From contig CANFJL010000001.1 in NCBI GenBank assembly GCA_947447525.1, positions 496,001 through 560,000 of the forward strand: DNA of 64,000 bases, read 5' to 3'. Made by a program: the position numbers and the translations under genes. The first letter of the stretch is position 1. Each line of letters starts with the position of its first letter. A model generated the notes under the pieces. That model had not been told where the DNA came from, made no database searches, and was given only the letters and a program-made list of their open reading frames with translations. The DNA comes from Flavobacteriales bacterium (GTDB lineage: Bacteria > Bacteroidota > Bacteroidia > Flavobacteriales_D > Crocinitomicaceae). This document shows positions 1 to 9,431 of this stretch, one piece after another.

Positions 1-684
1 AAAGGATTGTTTTTTGTTCTCCGCGCTCATGTATTTTTTCCTTCTCATTATCTTTTGTTTTTCTCTCAATTAAGTAAATTATCTCGTTGGATTTCTAAAC
101 ATAAAAAGGAGGGGTACTCAGATTTTTATTCTTTAAAATTTGAATATGATAAACGAGAATTTCTTTTTAATTATGTGATCGAAAAAGAACAATTAATGGA
201 CCCAGTTGATTATCTTGAATTTGGTGTGTCCAAAGGTGATTCATTTCGCTGGTGGACCAAGAAGTTAAGTCATCCAGATACTCGATTTCATGGTTTTGAC
301 ACTTTTACAGGATTACCAGAAGACTGGGGGCCATTTAAGAAAGGTGATATGAGTTCTGGTGATTCACTTCCAGAAATTAAGGATGATAGATTTAAATTTC
401 ATGTGGGATTATTTCAACAAACTTTATTGCCTTTTTTAGCGGATTATGATCCGTCGAGAAAAAAAATAATTCATATGGATGCCGATCTATACACCGCAAC
501 GCTTTATGTACTTACCCTGATGACGCCTTATCTGCGCAAAGGTGATGTGATCTTTTTTGATGAGTTTAATGTTCCCAATCATGAATTTAAAGCATTTGAT
601 GAATGGACAAAATCCTTCTACATTAAATATGAAGTACTTGGAGGAGTAAATAATTATTATCAAGTTGCTATAAAGATTTGCTGA
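1..684 (+). CDS. TylF-like SAM-dependent methyltransferase (5' end cut by window)
   Basis: The frame is open to the first base, so the N-terminus is probably outside the window; the TTG at 7 is only the first possible start inside it. The protein has a class I methyltransferase core. Counting from the codon at 7, the glycine motif LEFGVSKGDS lies near residues 70-79, an acidic second strand HGFDTFTGLP near 95-104, and HMDADLY near 156-162, followed by FFDEF near 183-187. The FDTFTGLP and D-A-D pattern is typical of the macrocin O-methyltransferase (TylF/MycF) family, which often modifies sugars or glycans. The substrate is unknown. The stop overlaps the ATG of the next gene (TGATG), so the two are probably translationally coupled. 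Confidence 0.75.
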   Translation, partial: KGLFFVLRAHVFFPSHYLLFFSQLSKLSRWISKHKKEGYSDFYSLKFEYDKREFLFNYVIEKEQLMDPVDYLEFGVSKGDSFRWWTKKLSHPDTRFHGFDTFTGLPEDWGPFKKGDMSSGDSLPEIKDDRFKFHVGLFQQTLLPFLADYDPSRKKIIHMDADLYTATLYVLTLMTPYLRKGDVIFFDEFNVPNHEFKAFDEWTKSFYIKYEVLGGVNNYYQVAIKIC

Positions 685-914
685 TGAAAAAATTTGTCTT
701 CTTTACTTTTATATTATTGAGTTTAACAGCTTGTACTAAAAAGATGGACCCATGTTCTTGTGCCGAAAATTCAGGACTTGTCAATATGGATAAAGAAATG
801 GAGTCTGATTGTAATTCTTATGTGTCAAGCTTATCTGATAAGGAATCCATAGCATGGATTAATGAGGCAATGTCTTGTTTTCAAATTCAAGGAAATGAAA
901 AAAGTCCCGACTAG
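684..914 (+). CDS. Small Cys-containing lipoprotein
   Basis: A 76-residue protein starting at the ATG that overlaps the stop of the methyltransferase gene by one base. An in-frame TTG lies 6 nt further up, but the overlapping ATG gives a cleaner signal peptide: a hydrophobic stretch, then the lipobox LTAC with the lipidated Cys at residue 17. The mature part has four more Cys (PCSC, DC, SC), which could form two disulfides. It is rich in acidic and Ser residues and matches no family I recognise. The stop codon lies inside the loop of the terminator hairpin at 902-922. It is probably an envelope lipoprotein of unknown function. Confidence 0.7.
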   Translation: MKKFVFFTFILLSLTACTKKMDPCSCAENSGLVNMDKEMESDCNSYVSSLSDKESIAWINEAMSCFQIQGNEKSPD

Positions 915-922
915 CGGGACTT
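897..922. terminator. Bidirectional intrinsic terminator
   Basis: An 8-bp perfect stem (AAGTCCCG at 902-909, CGGGACTT at 915-922) closes a 5-nt loop that carries the stop codon of the lipoprotein gene. On the minus strand the stem is followed by a T run (complement of the A run at 898-903), so it suits the convergent LysM gene best. On the plus strand the tail is weaker (CTTAAAT). Confidence 0.75.
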
Positions 923-971
923 CTTAAATAAACAACAACAAACAAATTTTTACGCGTTTTCAATTCAGAAA

Positions 972-1436
972 TCATCGTAAAAACACCTTTTCTCCTTTAG
1001 GTAGTTGTTGATCTGGAGAAGTGCTGTTATTCTTTTTCATTAAAGGTTTTAACTTTACCGCTTCCATCTGAGCAATTTCTCTCCATGTCATTGGTGTTTC
1101 AAGGGTAATTGTTTCTTTTGTTTTGGAGTGGTTTCGTTTGGGTGCTAAATAGATTATACTTCCTTCATTTAACATATCGATTCCAGGGATGGATTCATTG
1201 TATTTGTGCAATTGTCTTAAGGTTAAATGAAATCTTTTGGCAATTTTAAAGTAAGAGTCGCCTTTAGATGATAAGATGTAAAGGACATGATTCTCATGTT
1301 CCTCAGTCTTTAATTCATTTCTGCTTTCTTGACGCTGCCCTTTGTCCTTGGAGAATTTTCTTTTTGGAGTGCCTTCATTCATTCCGAATAAACTATATGT
1401 AAATAAGCAAACGAACAACAATAAAATATTTTTCAT
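972..1436 (-). CDS. Secreted LysM-like domain protein
   Basis: A 154-residue protein with a signal peptide (residues 1 to about 18, ending YSLFG). A charged linker follows (about 20-50), then a LysM-like module near 51-99. In that module a strand (VLYILSSKGDS), a helix (YFKIAKRFHLTLRQLHKYN) and a closing GSIIYLAPKRN match the usual LysM layout. LysM modules bind peptidoglycan or other GlcNAc polymers. The C-terminal 50 residues are unassigned. The pattern resembles the stand-alone LysM tail of Bacteroidota glucosaminidases, but no hydrolase domain is present. It converges on the lipoprotein gene across a shared terminator. Confidence 0.65.
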   Translation of the reverse strand: MKNILLLFVCLFTYSLFGMNEGTPKRKFSKDKGQRQESRNELKTEEHENHVLYILSSKGDSYFKIAKRFHLTLRQLHKYNESIPGIDMLNEGSIIYLAPKRNHSKTKETITLETPMTWREIAQMEAVKLKPLMKKNNSTSPDQQLPKGEKVFLR

Positions 1437-1618
1437 GTAAAGTGTTTTAACTTCTTTCCTCTAACGACTTATATCCAACAAGGTTTCGTTCTAGTAAAAT
1501 CAAGTAAATAATTCGGTAAAAATGTCAGATTAAGATTGGTTCAAGTGACAATATTTCCGATTTTATCCATTGAGATGTGCTTGGTTCGGGATTTGAAAGG
1601 TAAGAAGAAAATAATATC

Positions 1619-4234
1619 ATGGATATTTCAAAATTTACGATAAAATCTCAAGAACTGATTCAGTCAGCTCAAAACGATGCGGAATCAAGAGGAAATCAGG
1701 CAGTTGAAACGGGACATTTATTACAAGCTATTTTAACTAACGATAATGATGTTAGTCCATTTTTATTTGAAAAATTAAAGGTAGACATTAAACTATTGAG
1801 TCGCGTTACTGAGTCTATAGTGGCTTCTTATTCGAAGGTTGAAGGTGCGCAATTGTACTTATCCAATGCAATGAATACAGTGCTTCAAAACGCATTTAAG
1901 GAGTCAAAGAATTTTAACGATGAGTTTGTGTCTCTTGAATTGTTGTTGTATGCTCTGGTGCAAGCGCCAGATGCTATTGGACAACTTCTAAAAGATCAAA
2001 AAATAACAACAACAAATTTAAAAAAAGCAATAATGGAATTAAGAAATGGTCAAACTGTTAATTCAAATAGCCAAGAAAACACCTATCAATCCTTGTCCAA
2101 ATACGCAAATAATTTAAATGAACTTGCGAAACTAGGAAAATTGGACCCGGTAATTGGGCGAGATGATGAGATTAGAAGGGTATTGCAGATTCTAACGAGA
2201 AGAACGAAGAATAACCCTATTCTTATTGGAGAGCCTGGGGTAGGTAAGACCGCTATCGCTGAAGGATTAGCGCACCGTATAGTTGATGGTGATGTCCCAG
2301 AAAATCTAAAAACAAAAGTGGTTTATTCCTTAGATATGGGAGCATTAATCGCTGGAGCCAAGTATAAAGGTGAGTTTGAAGAGCGCTTAAAATCTGTAAT
2401 AAAGGAAGTTACCGAAGCAGATGGAGAGATTATTCTATTTATCGACGAGATTCACACCTTGGTTGGAGCCGGTGGTGGTGGTGAAGGTGCTATGGATGCA
2501 GCAAATATATTGAAGCCAGCATTAGCAAGAGGTGAACTCAGGGCTGTTGGTGCAACTACTTTAAATGAATACCAAAAATATTTTGAAAAAGATAAGGCCT
2601 TGGTACGACGATTCCAAACCGTATTGGTCGATGAGCCAAGCACTGAAGATGCCATTTCCATTCTTCGAGGTATCAAAGAAAAATATGAAAGTCACCATAA
2701 AGTAATTATTAAAGATGCTGCAATTATTGCAGCAGTTGAATTGTCACAGCGCTATATTACAGATCGTCATTTACCGGATAAGGCTATTGATTTAATTGAT
2801 GAAGCTGCTTCTAAAATCAGAATGGAAATCAATTCTAAGCCTGAAGAATTAGATGAGTTGGAAAGAAAAATAATGCAGTTGGAGATTGAGCGTGAAGCGC
2901 TCAAGCGTGAAAAAGATGAAAAACGCATGGAACCTGTGGAACGAGAATTGGCCAATTTATCTGAGCAACGCAATGCTTTCAACGCCAAATGGCAAGCAGA
3001 AAAAAATGTCATTGATAGTATTCAAAATGCCAAAGAACAAATTGAATCTTTGAAATTAGATGCGGAAATTGCCGAGCGTTCAGGTGATTATGGTCAAGTG
3101 GCAGAAATTCGCTACGGGAAATTGAAACTTGCAGAAGAGTCATTGGAAAAATTAAAATTGGATTTGATCGAACGACAAAGTCATTCTAAAATGATTAAAG
3201 AGGAAGTTGATGTCGAAGAAATTGCACAAGTAGTTAGTAAGTGGACAGGAATTCCTATTCAAAAAATGATAGAAAGTGAAGTCTCAAAATTATTACGCTT
3301 AGAAGATGAGTTGAAAAAGCGTGTCATTGGACAAGAAGAAGCTATTTTAGCACTCGCAGATGCGGTTAGAAGGTCAAGGGCTGGTTTGCAGGATGCTAGA
3401 AAACCAATTGGTTCTTTTATTTTTCTTGGAACAACTGGGGTTGGAAAAACTGAATTAGCCAAAGCACTTGCTGATTATTTGTTCAACGATGAAAATGCAA
3501 TGACTAGAATTGATATGAGTGAGTATCAAGAAAAACATTCAGTAAGTAGGTTGGTCGGAGCGCCTCCAGGATATGTGGGATATGATGAAGGTGGACAATT
3601 GACAGAAGCAGTAAGAAGAAAGCCTTATTCTATTGTGTTATTAGATGAAATTGAAAAAGCGCATCCGGATGTATTTAATGTTTTATTGCAGGTTCTTGAT
3701 GATGGTCGCTTGACTGATAATAAAGGAAGATTGGTCAATTTTAAAAACACCATTATCATAATGACTTCGAACCTAGGTTCGAGTATCATTCACGAAATGT
3801 TCGACGATACCAAGGAAAAGGATTTTGATAGTATTGCTGAAAAAGCCAAAATAAAGGTGATGGAGCTGCTTAAGCAAACGATAAGACCTGAGTTTTTAAA
3901 CCGTATCGATGAAACGATTCTTTTTCTTCCGCTTACCAAGCAGAACATTAAGGAAATTGTTCAGATTCAATTAAATCAATTGATTGTTCTTTTGGCTGAA
4001 AAGGAAATAAATCTAATTGTCACCAACGATGCCTTTGAATATATTGCTAAAGTGGGATACGACCCTTTCTTTGGAGCAAGACCAATAAAAAGGGTGATTC
4101 AAAAGCAGGTGTTGAATGAATTATCAAAAGCCCTTCTGAGTGGCACGATAGATCGGGAGCAGAATGTGGTAATGGATATGTTTGATGGAAAAATAGTTTT
4201 TCGGAAGCCCATTAATGCTCAAGAAGAAAAATAA
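1619..4234 (+). CDS. clpB: ATP-dependent disaggregase ClpB (Hsp100)
   Basis: 871 residues, the normal ClpB length. An N-terminal double Clp repeat (about 1-145) precedes AAA domain 1, with Walker A GEPGVGKT near 204-211 and Walker [10 protein letters not shown] near 272-280. A long charged coiled-coil middle domain (about 400-535) is the mark of ClpB/Hsp104 rather than ClpA/C. AAA domain 2 has GTTGVGKTE near 603-611 and LLDEIEKAH near 674-682. With DnaK/DnaJ/GrpE it extracts polypeptides from aggregates in the cytoplasm. It stands alone and ends at a perfect palindromic terminator. No TAnnTTTG box is obvious upstream, so its promoter may use another sigma factor, as a heat-shock gene might. 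Confidence 0.97.
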   Translation: MDISKFTIKSQELIQSAQNDAESRGNQAVETGHLLQAILTNDNDVSPFLFEKLKVDIKLLSRVTESIVASYSKVEGAQLYLSNAMNTVLQNAFKESKNFNDEFVSLELLLYALVQAPDAIGQLLKDQKITTTNLKKAIMELRNGQTVNSNSQENTYQSLSKYANNLNELAKLGKLDPVIGRDDEIRRVLQILTRRTKNNPILIGEPGVGKTAIAEGLAHRIVDGDVPENLKTKVVYSLDMGALIAGAKYKGEFEERLKSVIKEVTEADGEIILFIDEIHTLVGAGGGGEGAMDAANILKPALARGELRAVGATTLNEYQKYFEKDKALVRRFQTVLVDEPSTEDAISILRGIKEKYESHHKVIIKDAAIIAAVELSQRYITDRHLPDKAIDLIDEAASKIRMEINSKPEELDELERKIMQLEIEREALKREKDEKRMEPVERELANLSEQRNAFNAKWQAEKNVIDSIQNAKEQIESLKLDAEIAERSGDYGQVAEIRYGKLKLAEESLEKLKLDLIERQSHSKMIKEEVDVEEIAQVVSKWTGIPIQKMIESEVSKLLRLEDELKKRVIGQEEAILALADAVRRSRAGLQDARKPIGSFIFLGTTGVGKTELAKALADYLFNDENAMTRIDMSEYQEKHSVSRLVGAPPGYVGYDEGGQLTEAVRRKPYSIVLLDEIEKAHPDVFNVLLQVLDDGRLTDNKGRLVNFKNTIIIMTSNLGSSIIHEMFDDTKEKDFDSIAEKAKIKVMELLKQTIRPEFLNRIDETILFLPLTKQNIKEIVQIQLNQLIVLLAEKEINLIVTNDAFEYIAKVGYDPFFGARPIKRVIQKQVLNELSKALLSGTIDREQNVVMDMFDGKIVFRKPINAQEEK

Positions 4235-4270
4235 CTAAAAAAGGCGTGCAATTGCACGCCTTTTTTAGTT
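4233..4270. terminator. Perfect palindromic terminator shared by clpB and ahcY
   Basis: A 38-bp uninterrupted palindrome with 19-nt arms. The GC core GGCGTGCAA/TTGCACGCC is flanked by A6 on the left and T6 on the right, so both strands present a stem followed by a U tract. It begins in the clpB stop codon and lies between two convergent genes, so it should stop transcription from both sides. Confidence 0.95.
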
Positions 4271-4310
4271 TCAAATAATAGTTCAGGCAATATTTTTTGC
4301 CCGATGATTC

Positions 4311-5624
4311 TTAGTATCTGTATTCATCAGATTTGAATGGACCTTCAACTTTCACACCGATATAATCTGCTTGTTCATTAGATAAAACTTCTAATTCAAC
4401 ACCAATTTTAGCCAAGTGTAAACGAGCAACCTTCTCATCTAAATGCTTAGGCAATACATAAACATTGTTCTCATATTTATCAGAATGAAGCCACAATTCT
4501 AATTGTGCTAATGTTTGATTCGTGAATGAGTTAGACATAACAAAAGATGGATGACCTGTAGCACAACCTAAATTTACCAATCGACCCTCAGCTAAAACAA
4601 TAATGTCATTTCCATTAACATTATACAAGTCAACTTGAGGTTTGATTTCAATTTTCGTGTGACCATGGTTTCCATTCAACCAAGCCATGTCAATTTCATT
4701 GTCAAAGTGTCCAATGTTACATACAATTGCTTTGTCTTTCATTTTTTCAAAATGACTACCAACAACTATATTTTTATTTCCAGTTGCAGTAACAATAATA
4801 TCACCCAAGCCTACAACAGTATTTAATTTTTTAACTTCAAATCCGTCCATTGCAGCTTGTAAAGCACAAATTGGATCTATCTCAGTTACAATTACTCTTG
4901 CTCCAGCACCTTGAAGTGAAGCAGCAGATCCTTTTCCAACATCACCATATCCACAAACAACAGCAATTTTTCCAGCCATCATGGTGTCAGTTGCTCTACG
5001 GATAGAATCTACCAATGATTCCTTACATCCATATTTATTATCAAATTTAGATTTGGTAACAGAATCATTTACATTGATCGCAGGCATTACTAAAGTACCA
5101 TTCTTAACTCTTTCGTATAATCTAAGAACACCTGTAGTCGTTTCTTCTGAAAGACCTTTAATACCATTTGTTAATTCAGGGAAATGATCAAAGACCAAAT
5201 TGGTTAAATCCCCTCCATCATCTAAGATCATATTTAATGGCTTTCCATCTTCAAATGCAAAAATGGTTTGTTCGATACACCATTCAAATTCTTCTTCATT
5301 CATACCTTTCCATGCAAAAACAGGAATTCCAGCAGCAGCGATTGCAGCAGCAGCATGATCTTGTGTTGAAAATATATTACATGATGACCAGCTTACTTGA
5401 GCGCCTAATTCTATTAAAGTCTCAATTAATACGGCAGTTTGAATTGTCATGTGCAGACATCCCGCAATACGAGCACCACTCAATGGTTTTGCTGCACCGT
5501 ACTCTTCTCTTAAAGCCATAAGTCCAGGCATTTCAGACTCTGCTAATCTTATTTCTTTTCTACCCCATTCCGCCAAACTAATGTCTTTTACTTTATAGGT
5601 CATTTTTTCAGTTGTATTACTCAT
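4311..5624 (-). CDS. ahcY: S-adenosylhomocysteine hydrolase
   Basis: 437 residues, full length. It reversibly splits S-adenosylhomocysteine into adenosine and homocysteine and keeps methylation reactions running. Visible family marks are the NAD-binding loop GYGDVGKG near 225-232, the substrate-site regions LDDGGDL near 134-140 and [15 protein letters not shown] near 186-200, [18 protein letters not shown] in the cofactor domain, and the C-terminal FKSDEYRY tail whose Lys/Tyr reach the NAD of the neighbouring subunit. It has its own two-box promoter and a shared terminator, so it appears to be monocistronic. Confidence 0.97.
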   Translation of the reverse strand: MSNTTEKMTYKVKDISLAEWGRKEIRLAESEMPGLMALREEYGAAKPLSGARIAGCLHMTIQTAVLIETLIELGAQVSWSSCNIFSTQDHAAAAIAAAGIPVFAWKGMNEEEFEWCIEQTIFAFEDGKPLNMILDDGGDLTNLVFDHFPELTNGIKGLSEETTTGVLRLYERVKNGTLVMPAINVNDSVTKSKFDNKYGCKESLVDSIRRATDTMMAGKIAVVCGYGDVGKGSAASLQGAGARVIVTEIDPICALQAAMDGFEVKKLNTVVGLGDIIVTATGNKNIVVGSHFEKMKDKAIVCNIGHFDNEIDMAWLNGNHGHTKIEIKPQVDLYNVNGNDIIVLAEGRLVNLGCATGHPSFVMSNSFTNQTLAQLELWLHSDKYENNVYVLPKHLDEKVARLHLAKIGVELEVLSNEQADYIGVKVEGPFKSDEYRY

Positions 5625-5646
5625 GGTTATATTTATATATTGGTTG

Positions 5647-5677
5647 CAAAATTACAAAACAAAGCTGCCTTGTCAAA
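5647..5677 (-). promoter_or_regulatory. Bacteroidota-type promoter of ahcY
   Basis: On the minus strand a -33 element TTTG (5677-5674) is followed after 19 nt by a perfect -7 box TAATTTTG (5654-5647). The ATG of ahcY lies 22 nt further on. Spacing and both boxes fit the TTTG-N17-23-TAnnTTTG consensus of the primary sigma factor in this phylum. Confidence 0.7.
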
Positions 5678-5686
5678 ATATTTAAT

Positions 5687-6709
5687 TTAAAGTCTTTCTT
5701 TAATCAGTTCAGTTAGTCCGTTTATAAATAATGGATGGTCGTTTGAACTTGGAACTAATTGTACCTTTTCTCCTCCATTTTCTTCAAAAATTTCTTGGTA
5801 TTCAACGCCAATTTCAATGATGGTTTCTAAACAATCGGCAACAAATGCTGGACTAAACACTAAAAGTTTTTTAGCTCCTTTCTTTCCCCATTCTTCCACA
5901 ACCTTATCTGAGAAAGGTGTTAGCCATTTTTTATCTAGTCGCGATTGAAAACAAACGGTATATTCATTTTCCTTGATGTTAAGTCTTTCCGCTACCAATC
6001 GAGTTGTTGCATAAGCCGTTGCTTTGTAGCAAAATTTATTATACTCATTAATCGTTGTTTCACAAGGTTGGTCGCTGCACAAATCTGTCCCCTCATATAC
6101 CTTATCTACTTGTCTTTCTGGAAGTCCATGGTAGGAAAATAAAATATGATCGTAGGATTTTAAATCAAATTTTTCTGCATTGTGAACAATTGAATCTATG
6201 TATCCTTTATTATCCCAAAATTGACTAATTATTTTTATTTCTGGAATAACCCACCATTTCTTGATGATTTGCATTACTTTTTCAATTGCAGTTCCTGTAG
6301 AAGCACTTGCATATTGAGGAAAAAGTGGCAAAACAATAATCTGGTCGTAATGACTAAGTCTCATTTTTTCTAGGACACTATCAATGGATGGGTTTTTATA
6401 ACGCATCGCCAATTCAATGGTAACATTGTGATCTTTGAAAGATTCTTGTAGTTTTTCTTGAACCCGAAGTGAATGAGTTAATAAAGGCGAAGTTCCATTT
6501 CCAATAGCCCATAATTCCTTGTAAATTTTTGCTGACTTTGGTGCTCTAAAGGGAACGATGATACCGTTAACTAAGATTTTCCGAACCAACCAAGGTAAGT
6601 CTATAACTCTTGGGTCATTTAAGAATTCTGTCAAATAGCGCCTCACATCTCTTGTAGATGGACTGTCTGGTGTGCCTAGTTGTAAAAGTAAAACACCTGT
6701 TTTTTTCAT
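5687..6709 (-). CDS. hemH: Ferrochelatase
   Basis: 340 residues, normal for HemH, which inserts Fe2+ into protoporphyrin IX (or coproporphyrin III) in the last part of haem synthesis. Visible motifs are the N-terminal LLQLGTPDSP, FSYHGLPERQVDK with the metal-site His near 194, a Cys-containing segment (CSDQPCETT, FCYKATAYATTRLVA) as in many Bacteroidota homologues, CFQSRLDKKWLTP, and SPAFVADCLETIIEI with the conserved Glu. It is followed closely by ahcY on the same strand (62 nt) and preceded by a -7 box 46 nt upstream. Confidence 0.95.
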   Translation of the reverse strand: MKKTGVLLLQLGTPDSPSTRDVRRYLTEFLNDPRVIDLPWLVRKILVNGIIVPFRAPKSAKIYKELWAIGNGTSPLLTHSLRVQEKLQESFKDHNVTIELAMRYKNPSIDSVLEKMRLSHYDQIIVLPLFPQYASASTGTAIEKVMQIIKKWWVIPEIKIISQFWDNKGYIDSIVHNAEKFDLKSYDHILFSYHGLPERQVDKVYEGTDLCSDQPCETTINEYNKFCYKATAYATTRLVAERLNIKENEYTVCFQSRLDKKWLTPFSDKVVEEWGKKGAKKLLVFSPAFVADCLETIIEIGVEYQEIFEENGGEKVQLVPSSNDHPLFINGLTELIKERL

Positions 6710-6755
6710 GAGAGCGGCAATTTGAAATATGGAACAATTAATTCTGAATAATGTT

Positions 6756-6763
6756 CAAAGTTA
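6756..6763 (-). promoter_or_regulatory. -7 box candidate for hemH
   Basis: A perfect TAACTTTG on the minus strand, 46 nt before the hemH ATG. No TTG was found at the expected -33 distance, so only the -7 part is supported. Confidence 0.45.
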
Positions 6764-6791
6764 AGTACATTATAGCAGGCAGTGAAATTTC

Positions 6792-6847
6792 TTTGCAATG
6801 AAAAATAGTTCTAATGAATATTTTTGCTGAAGAAAGGTTTAACTTTG
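6792..6847 (+). promoter_or_regulatory. Two overlapping promoter candidates for the LuxE-like gene
   Basis: Candidate one is TTTG (6792-6795), 23 nt, then TATTTTTG (6819-6826), giving a leader of about 20 nt. Candidate two is a second perfect -7 box TAACTTTG (6840-6847), which ends only 4 nt before the GTG start and would give a leaderless mRNA. It lacks a clear -33 TTG. Both may be used. Confidence 0.55.
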
Positions 6848-6851
6848 AAGG

Positions 6852-7820
6852 GTGATTTCTCCTGATTTCTATCTAAATATAAATTCTGAAGAAGAATTTG
6901 AACGCGCTGTTTGGAAGACCTTTCATTTCCAAATTGAAAACTGTAGCGTATATCGTGATTATGTTCGCTTGTTGGATAGGTTAGAGGTTAATCAACTTAG
7001 GGACATTCCTTTTTTACCGATTTCATTCTTTAAATCACATTCCGTTACTTCCGGAGAAGCTGAGGTTTCTAAAGTTTTTCAAAGCAGTGGAACAACAGGT
7101 ATGAAAAGAAGTAAACATCATGTAATTGATTTGGATTGGTATGAAAAATCTTATTTGTGGTCTTATGAGAAGTTTATTGGACCAACACAGAATCAAGTTA
7201 TTCTAGCTTTATTGCCCAATTATTTGGAACAAGGTGATTCCAGTTTGGTGTATATGGTACATGATTTAATTCAGCAAAGTCAATCATCATTATCAGGTTT
7301 TGTCTTAAATGATGTAGCTGAAATTTCAAAAAGATATGATGAAGCAATTGCTTTAGGAAAACAAGTTGTCATTTTTGGTGTGTCTTATGCTTTGCTAGAT
7401 TTGGCGGATCAAAATCTGGATCTTACAAAAGCAATAGTCATTGAAACGGGCGGAATGAAAGGTAAAAGAGAGGAGATGAGCAAAGAAGATTTACATCAAA
7501 AATTAAAAAGTTCTTTAAACTTATCACAGGTGTATTCTGAATATGGGATGACGGAATTGCTTTCTCAAGCTTATAGTCAGGAGAATGGAATTTATAATTG
7601 TCCACCTTGGATGCGTATTTATATTAGAGATGTCTATGATCCTTTTCAATTGCAAACAGTAGGAAAAAAGGGAGGAATTAACATCATTGATTTGGCTAAT
7701 TATTATTCTTGTAGTTTTATCGCAACAGAAGATTCTGGCCGTTGTTTAAGTGATGGATTCGTAATTGAAGGCAGAATTGAACAATCTGATTGGAGAGGTT
7801 GTAACTTAATGGTAGACTAA
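6852..7820 (+). CDS. LuxE-like acyl-protein synthetase / adenylate-forming enzyme
   Basis: 322 residues. An in-frame stop lies at 6846-6848, so the GTG at 6852 is the first available start. The adenylate-forming signature QSSGTTGMKRSKHH is near residues 77-90, and SEYGMTELLSQAY, which carries the A5-like E-x-G-M-T-E motif, is near 229-241. Length and layout match the LuxE/acyl-protein synthetase family, which activates a fatty acid with ATP. No LuxC or LuxD neighbour is present, so this is not a luminescence locus. The substrate is unknown. The downstream tauE-like gene has its own promoter box, so this gene may stand alone. Confidence 0.75.
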   Translation: MISPDFYLNINSEEEFERAVWKTFHFQIENCSVYRDYVRLLDRLEVNQLRDIPFLPISFFKSHSVTSGEAEVSKVFQSSGTTGMKRSKHHVIDLDWYEKSYLWSYEKFIGPTQNQVILALLPNYLEQGDSSLVYMVHDLIQQSQSSLSGFVLNDVAEISKRYDEAIALGKQVVIFGVSYALLDLADQNLDLTKAIVIETGGMKGKREEMSKEDLHQKLKSSLNLSQVYSEYGMTELLSQAYSQENGIYNCPPWMRIYIRDVYDPFQLQTVGKKGGINIIDLANYYSCSFIATEDSGRCLSDGFVIEGRIEQSDWRGCNLMVD

Positions 7821-7836
7821 AATTCAAACTTTATGT

Positions 7837-7844
7837 TAATTTTG
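7837..7844 (+). promoter_or_regulatory. -7 box candidate 7 nt before the tauE-like ATG
   Basis: A perfect TAATTTTG ends 7 nt before the ATG at 7852. No -33 TTG is seen at the right distance. If it is used, the mRNA would have almost no leader. Confidence 0.45.
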
Positions 7845-7851
7845 AATTAAT

Positions 7852-8247
7852 ATGACAATGCAAACGATCTTAATTTTAGCTTTCACTGGACTACTTGCAG
7901 GTATTTTGAGTGGTTTTGTTGGGGTAGGTGGTGGAATCATAATTGTACCAGCCTTAGTTTTCTTTCTCGGTTTGACACAACACGAGGCAAACGGAACCAG
8001 CTTGTTTGTGCTCTGTATGCCGGTCGTTGCACTTGGTGTGATGAATTATTGGAGGACAGACAATGTAAATTGGAAATTCGGCTTAATTATCGCAGCAACC
8101 TTTGTCATTGGTGGCTATATTGGGTCTAAACTCTCTTTAAAAATATCTCCTGGTATTGTAAAATTTGTTTTCGGTCTTATTATGGCCTATGTATCTATAC
8201 GTCTTTTAATGTCTGGTTATACTGCGCTCCACAATGATGAATCCTGA
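7852..8247 (+). CDS. Half-size TauE/SafE (TSUP) membrane protein
   Basis: 131 residues with four hydrophobic segments. The glycine-rich GFVGVGGGIIIVP motif near 21-33 and the following P-A-L-V-F-F-L-G are typical of the first repeat of the TauE/SafE/TSUP family of sulfite/sulfonate exporters. Usual members have about 250 residues made of two such repeats, so this is one half and would have to dimerise. No second half or frameshift is visible, because the next gene starts in another frame within its last 14 bases and encodes a clear hydrolase. The transported anion is unknown. Confidence 0.75.
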   Translation: MTMQTILILAFTGLLAGILSGFVGVGGGIIIVPALVFFLGLTQHEANGTSLFVLCMPVVALGVMNYWRTDNVNWKFGLIIAATFVIGGYIGSKLSLKISPGIVKFVFGLIMAYVSIRLLMSGYTALHNDES

Positions 8248-9427
8248 ATTAGTTAATCTCATTTCTGCTCAATCTGAATTGCTTTTTGATAAAATCAAAG
8301 GGTATAGAGAATATCTGCATCAACATCCTGAACTTTCTTTTCAAGAAGTGGAAACGATGGCATTTGTTTCTTCTAAATTAAAGGAGCTAGGAATAGAACA
8401 TAAAACTCATGTGGGTGGTACGGGAGTCCTTGGAATTATTAGAGGAATTCACCATGATATAAATCAAGAGTGTATTGCTTTTCGGGCAGATTTAGATGCT
8501 TTACCCATTCATGAAGAAAATGAAGTGTCTTATAAGTCCTTGAAGGAAGGTGTTATGCATGCTTGTGGTCACGATTTTCACACCTCTGTTCTTCTTGGAG
8601 TAGCGGAAATATTACAAGGATTAAAAAATGAATTACCTCATCCTGTTAAACTAATCTTTCAACCTGGTGAAGAAATGAATCCTGGAGGAGCAACTTTAAT
8701 GATTGCTGACGGGGTGTTAGAAAATCCAAAAGTGAAACATATGTTTGCCCTGCATGTTTTTCCGGATATGGAAACAGGAAAAGTTGGGGTTCGTGAAGGC
8801 TTGTACATGGCTTCTAGCGATGAAATCCATTTGACTATTCATGGTGTTGGTGGACATGGAGCGATTCCTCAAAATTGTGTTAATCCAATTGAAATTGCAT
8901 CTGAAATTGTCCTGACAACTAAAAATTTATTAGATCTAGAACAACCAGATACAGTACCTCATGTGATAAGTTTTGGCTTTTTAGATGCGCATGGTGCTAC
9001 CAATGTCATTCCATCTACAGCGCAATTAAAAGGTACTTTTCGGACCATGAATGAAGCTTGGAGGTCAAGAGCGCATGAAATAATGAACGATAATTTTAAA
9101 GCCATCGCGCTTAAATATAAAGGAGAAATCGAAGTTCATATTGAAAAAGGTTATCCCTATTTGGAAAACAATCCTGCGCTAACGAAGCAGGTTAGAGAAC
9201 AATTTCAATTGATGCTAGGTCAAGAAAAGGTAGCAGAATTGGCCTTGCGCATGACTGCAGAAGATTTTGCTTTTTACAGTCATTTAGTGCCTGTTTGTTT
9301 TTATAGGGTTGGTGTTGCAGATAGCTCAAGATCGGTTAATTATGGCGTGCATCATCCAAAATTTGATATTGATCCTTTATCGATAAAGGTGGCGATGAAA
9401 TCATTAACTTCTTTAGCTTTTATTTAA
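8234..9427 (+). CDS. M20-family amidohydrolase (N-acyl-L-amino-acid hydrolase type)
   Basis: 397 residues, the usual size. Metal-binding motifs are HACGHDFHTSVLLG (Cys near 111, His near 113) and the catalytic QPGEEMNPGGA near 143-153. RADLDALPIHEEN and the C-terminal AEDFAFYSHLVP are also typical of the M20D hippurate hydrolase/N-acetyl-amino-acid deacylase group. Either of two adjacent ATGs (8234, 8237) could be the start. It overlaps the tauE-like gene by 14 nt, so the two are coupled. There is no signal peptide, so it acts in the cytoplasm, cleaving N-acyl amino acids or similar amides. Confidence 0.92.
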   Translation: MMNPELVNLISAQSELLFDKIKGYREYLHQHPELSFQEVETMAFVSSKLKELGIEHKTHVGGTGVLGIIRGIHHDINQECIAFRADLDALPIHEENEVSYKSLKEGVMHACGHDFHTSVLLGVAEILQGLKNELPHPVKLIFQPGEEMNPGGATLMIADGVLENPKVKHMFALHVFPDMETGKVGVREGLYMASSDEIHLTIHGVGGHGAIPQNCVNPIEIASEIVLTTKNLLDLEQPDTVPHVISFGFLDAHGATNVIPSTAQLKGTFRTMNEAWRSRAHEIMNDNFKAIALKYKGEIEVHIEKGYPYLENNPALTKQVREQFQLMLGQEKVAELALRMTAEDFAFYSHLVPVCFYRVGVADSSRSVNYGVHHPKFDIDPLSIKVAMKSLTSLAFI

Positions 9428-9431
9428 CAGT

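Noticed and set aside
5168-5521. A 117-codon plus-strand frame inside ahcY
   Set aside because: It is antisense to a clear, conserved ahcY, is rich in Gln/His/Leu from reversed codons, and has no signal or domain.
6852-7820. Part of a luminescence (lux) operon
   Set aside because: No luciferase, LuxC or LuxD gene is nearby, and LuxE-like enzymes are common in non-luminous Bacteroidota.
8234-8247. Frameshift or truncation between the tauE-like and amidohydrolase genes
   Set aside because: The overlap is a normal coupled junction: both proteins are intact at the joint and belong to different families.
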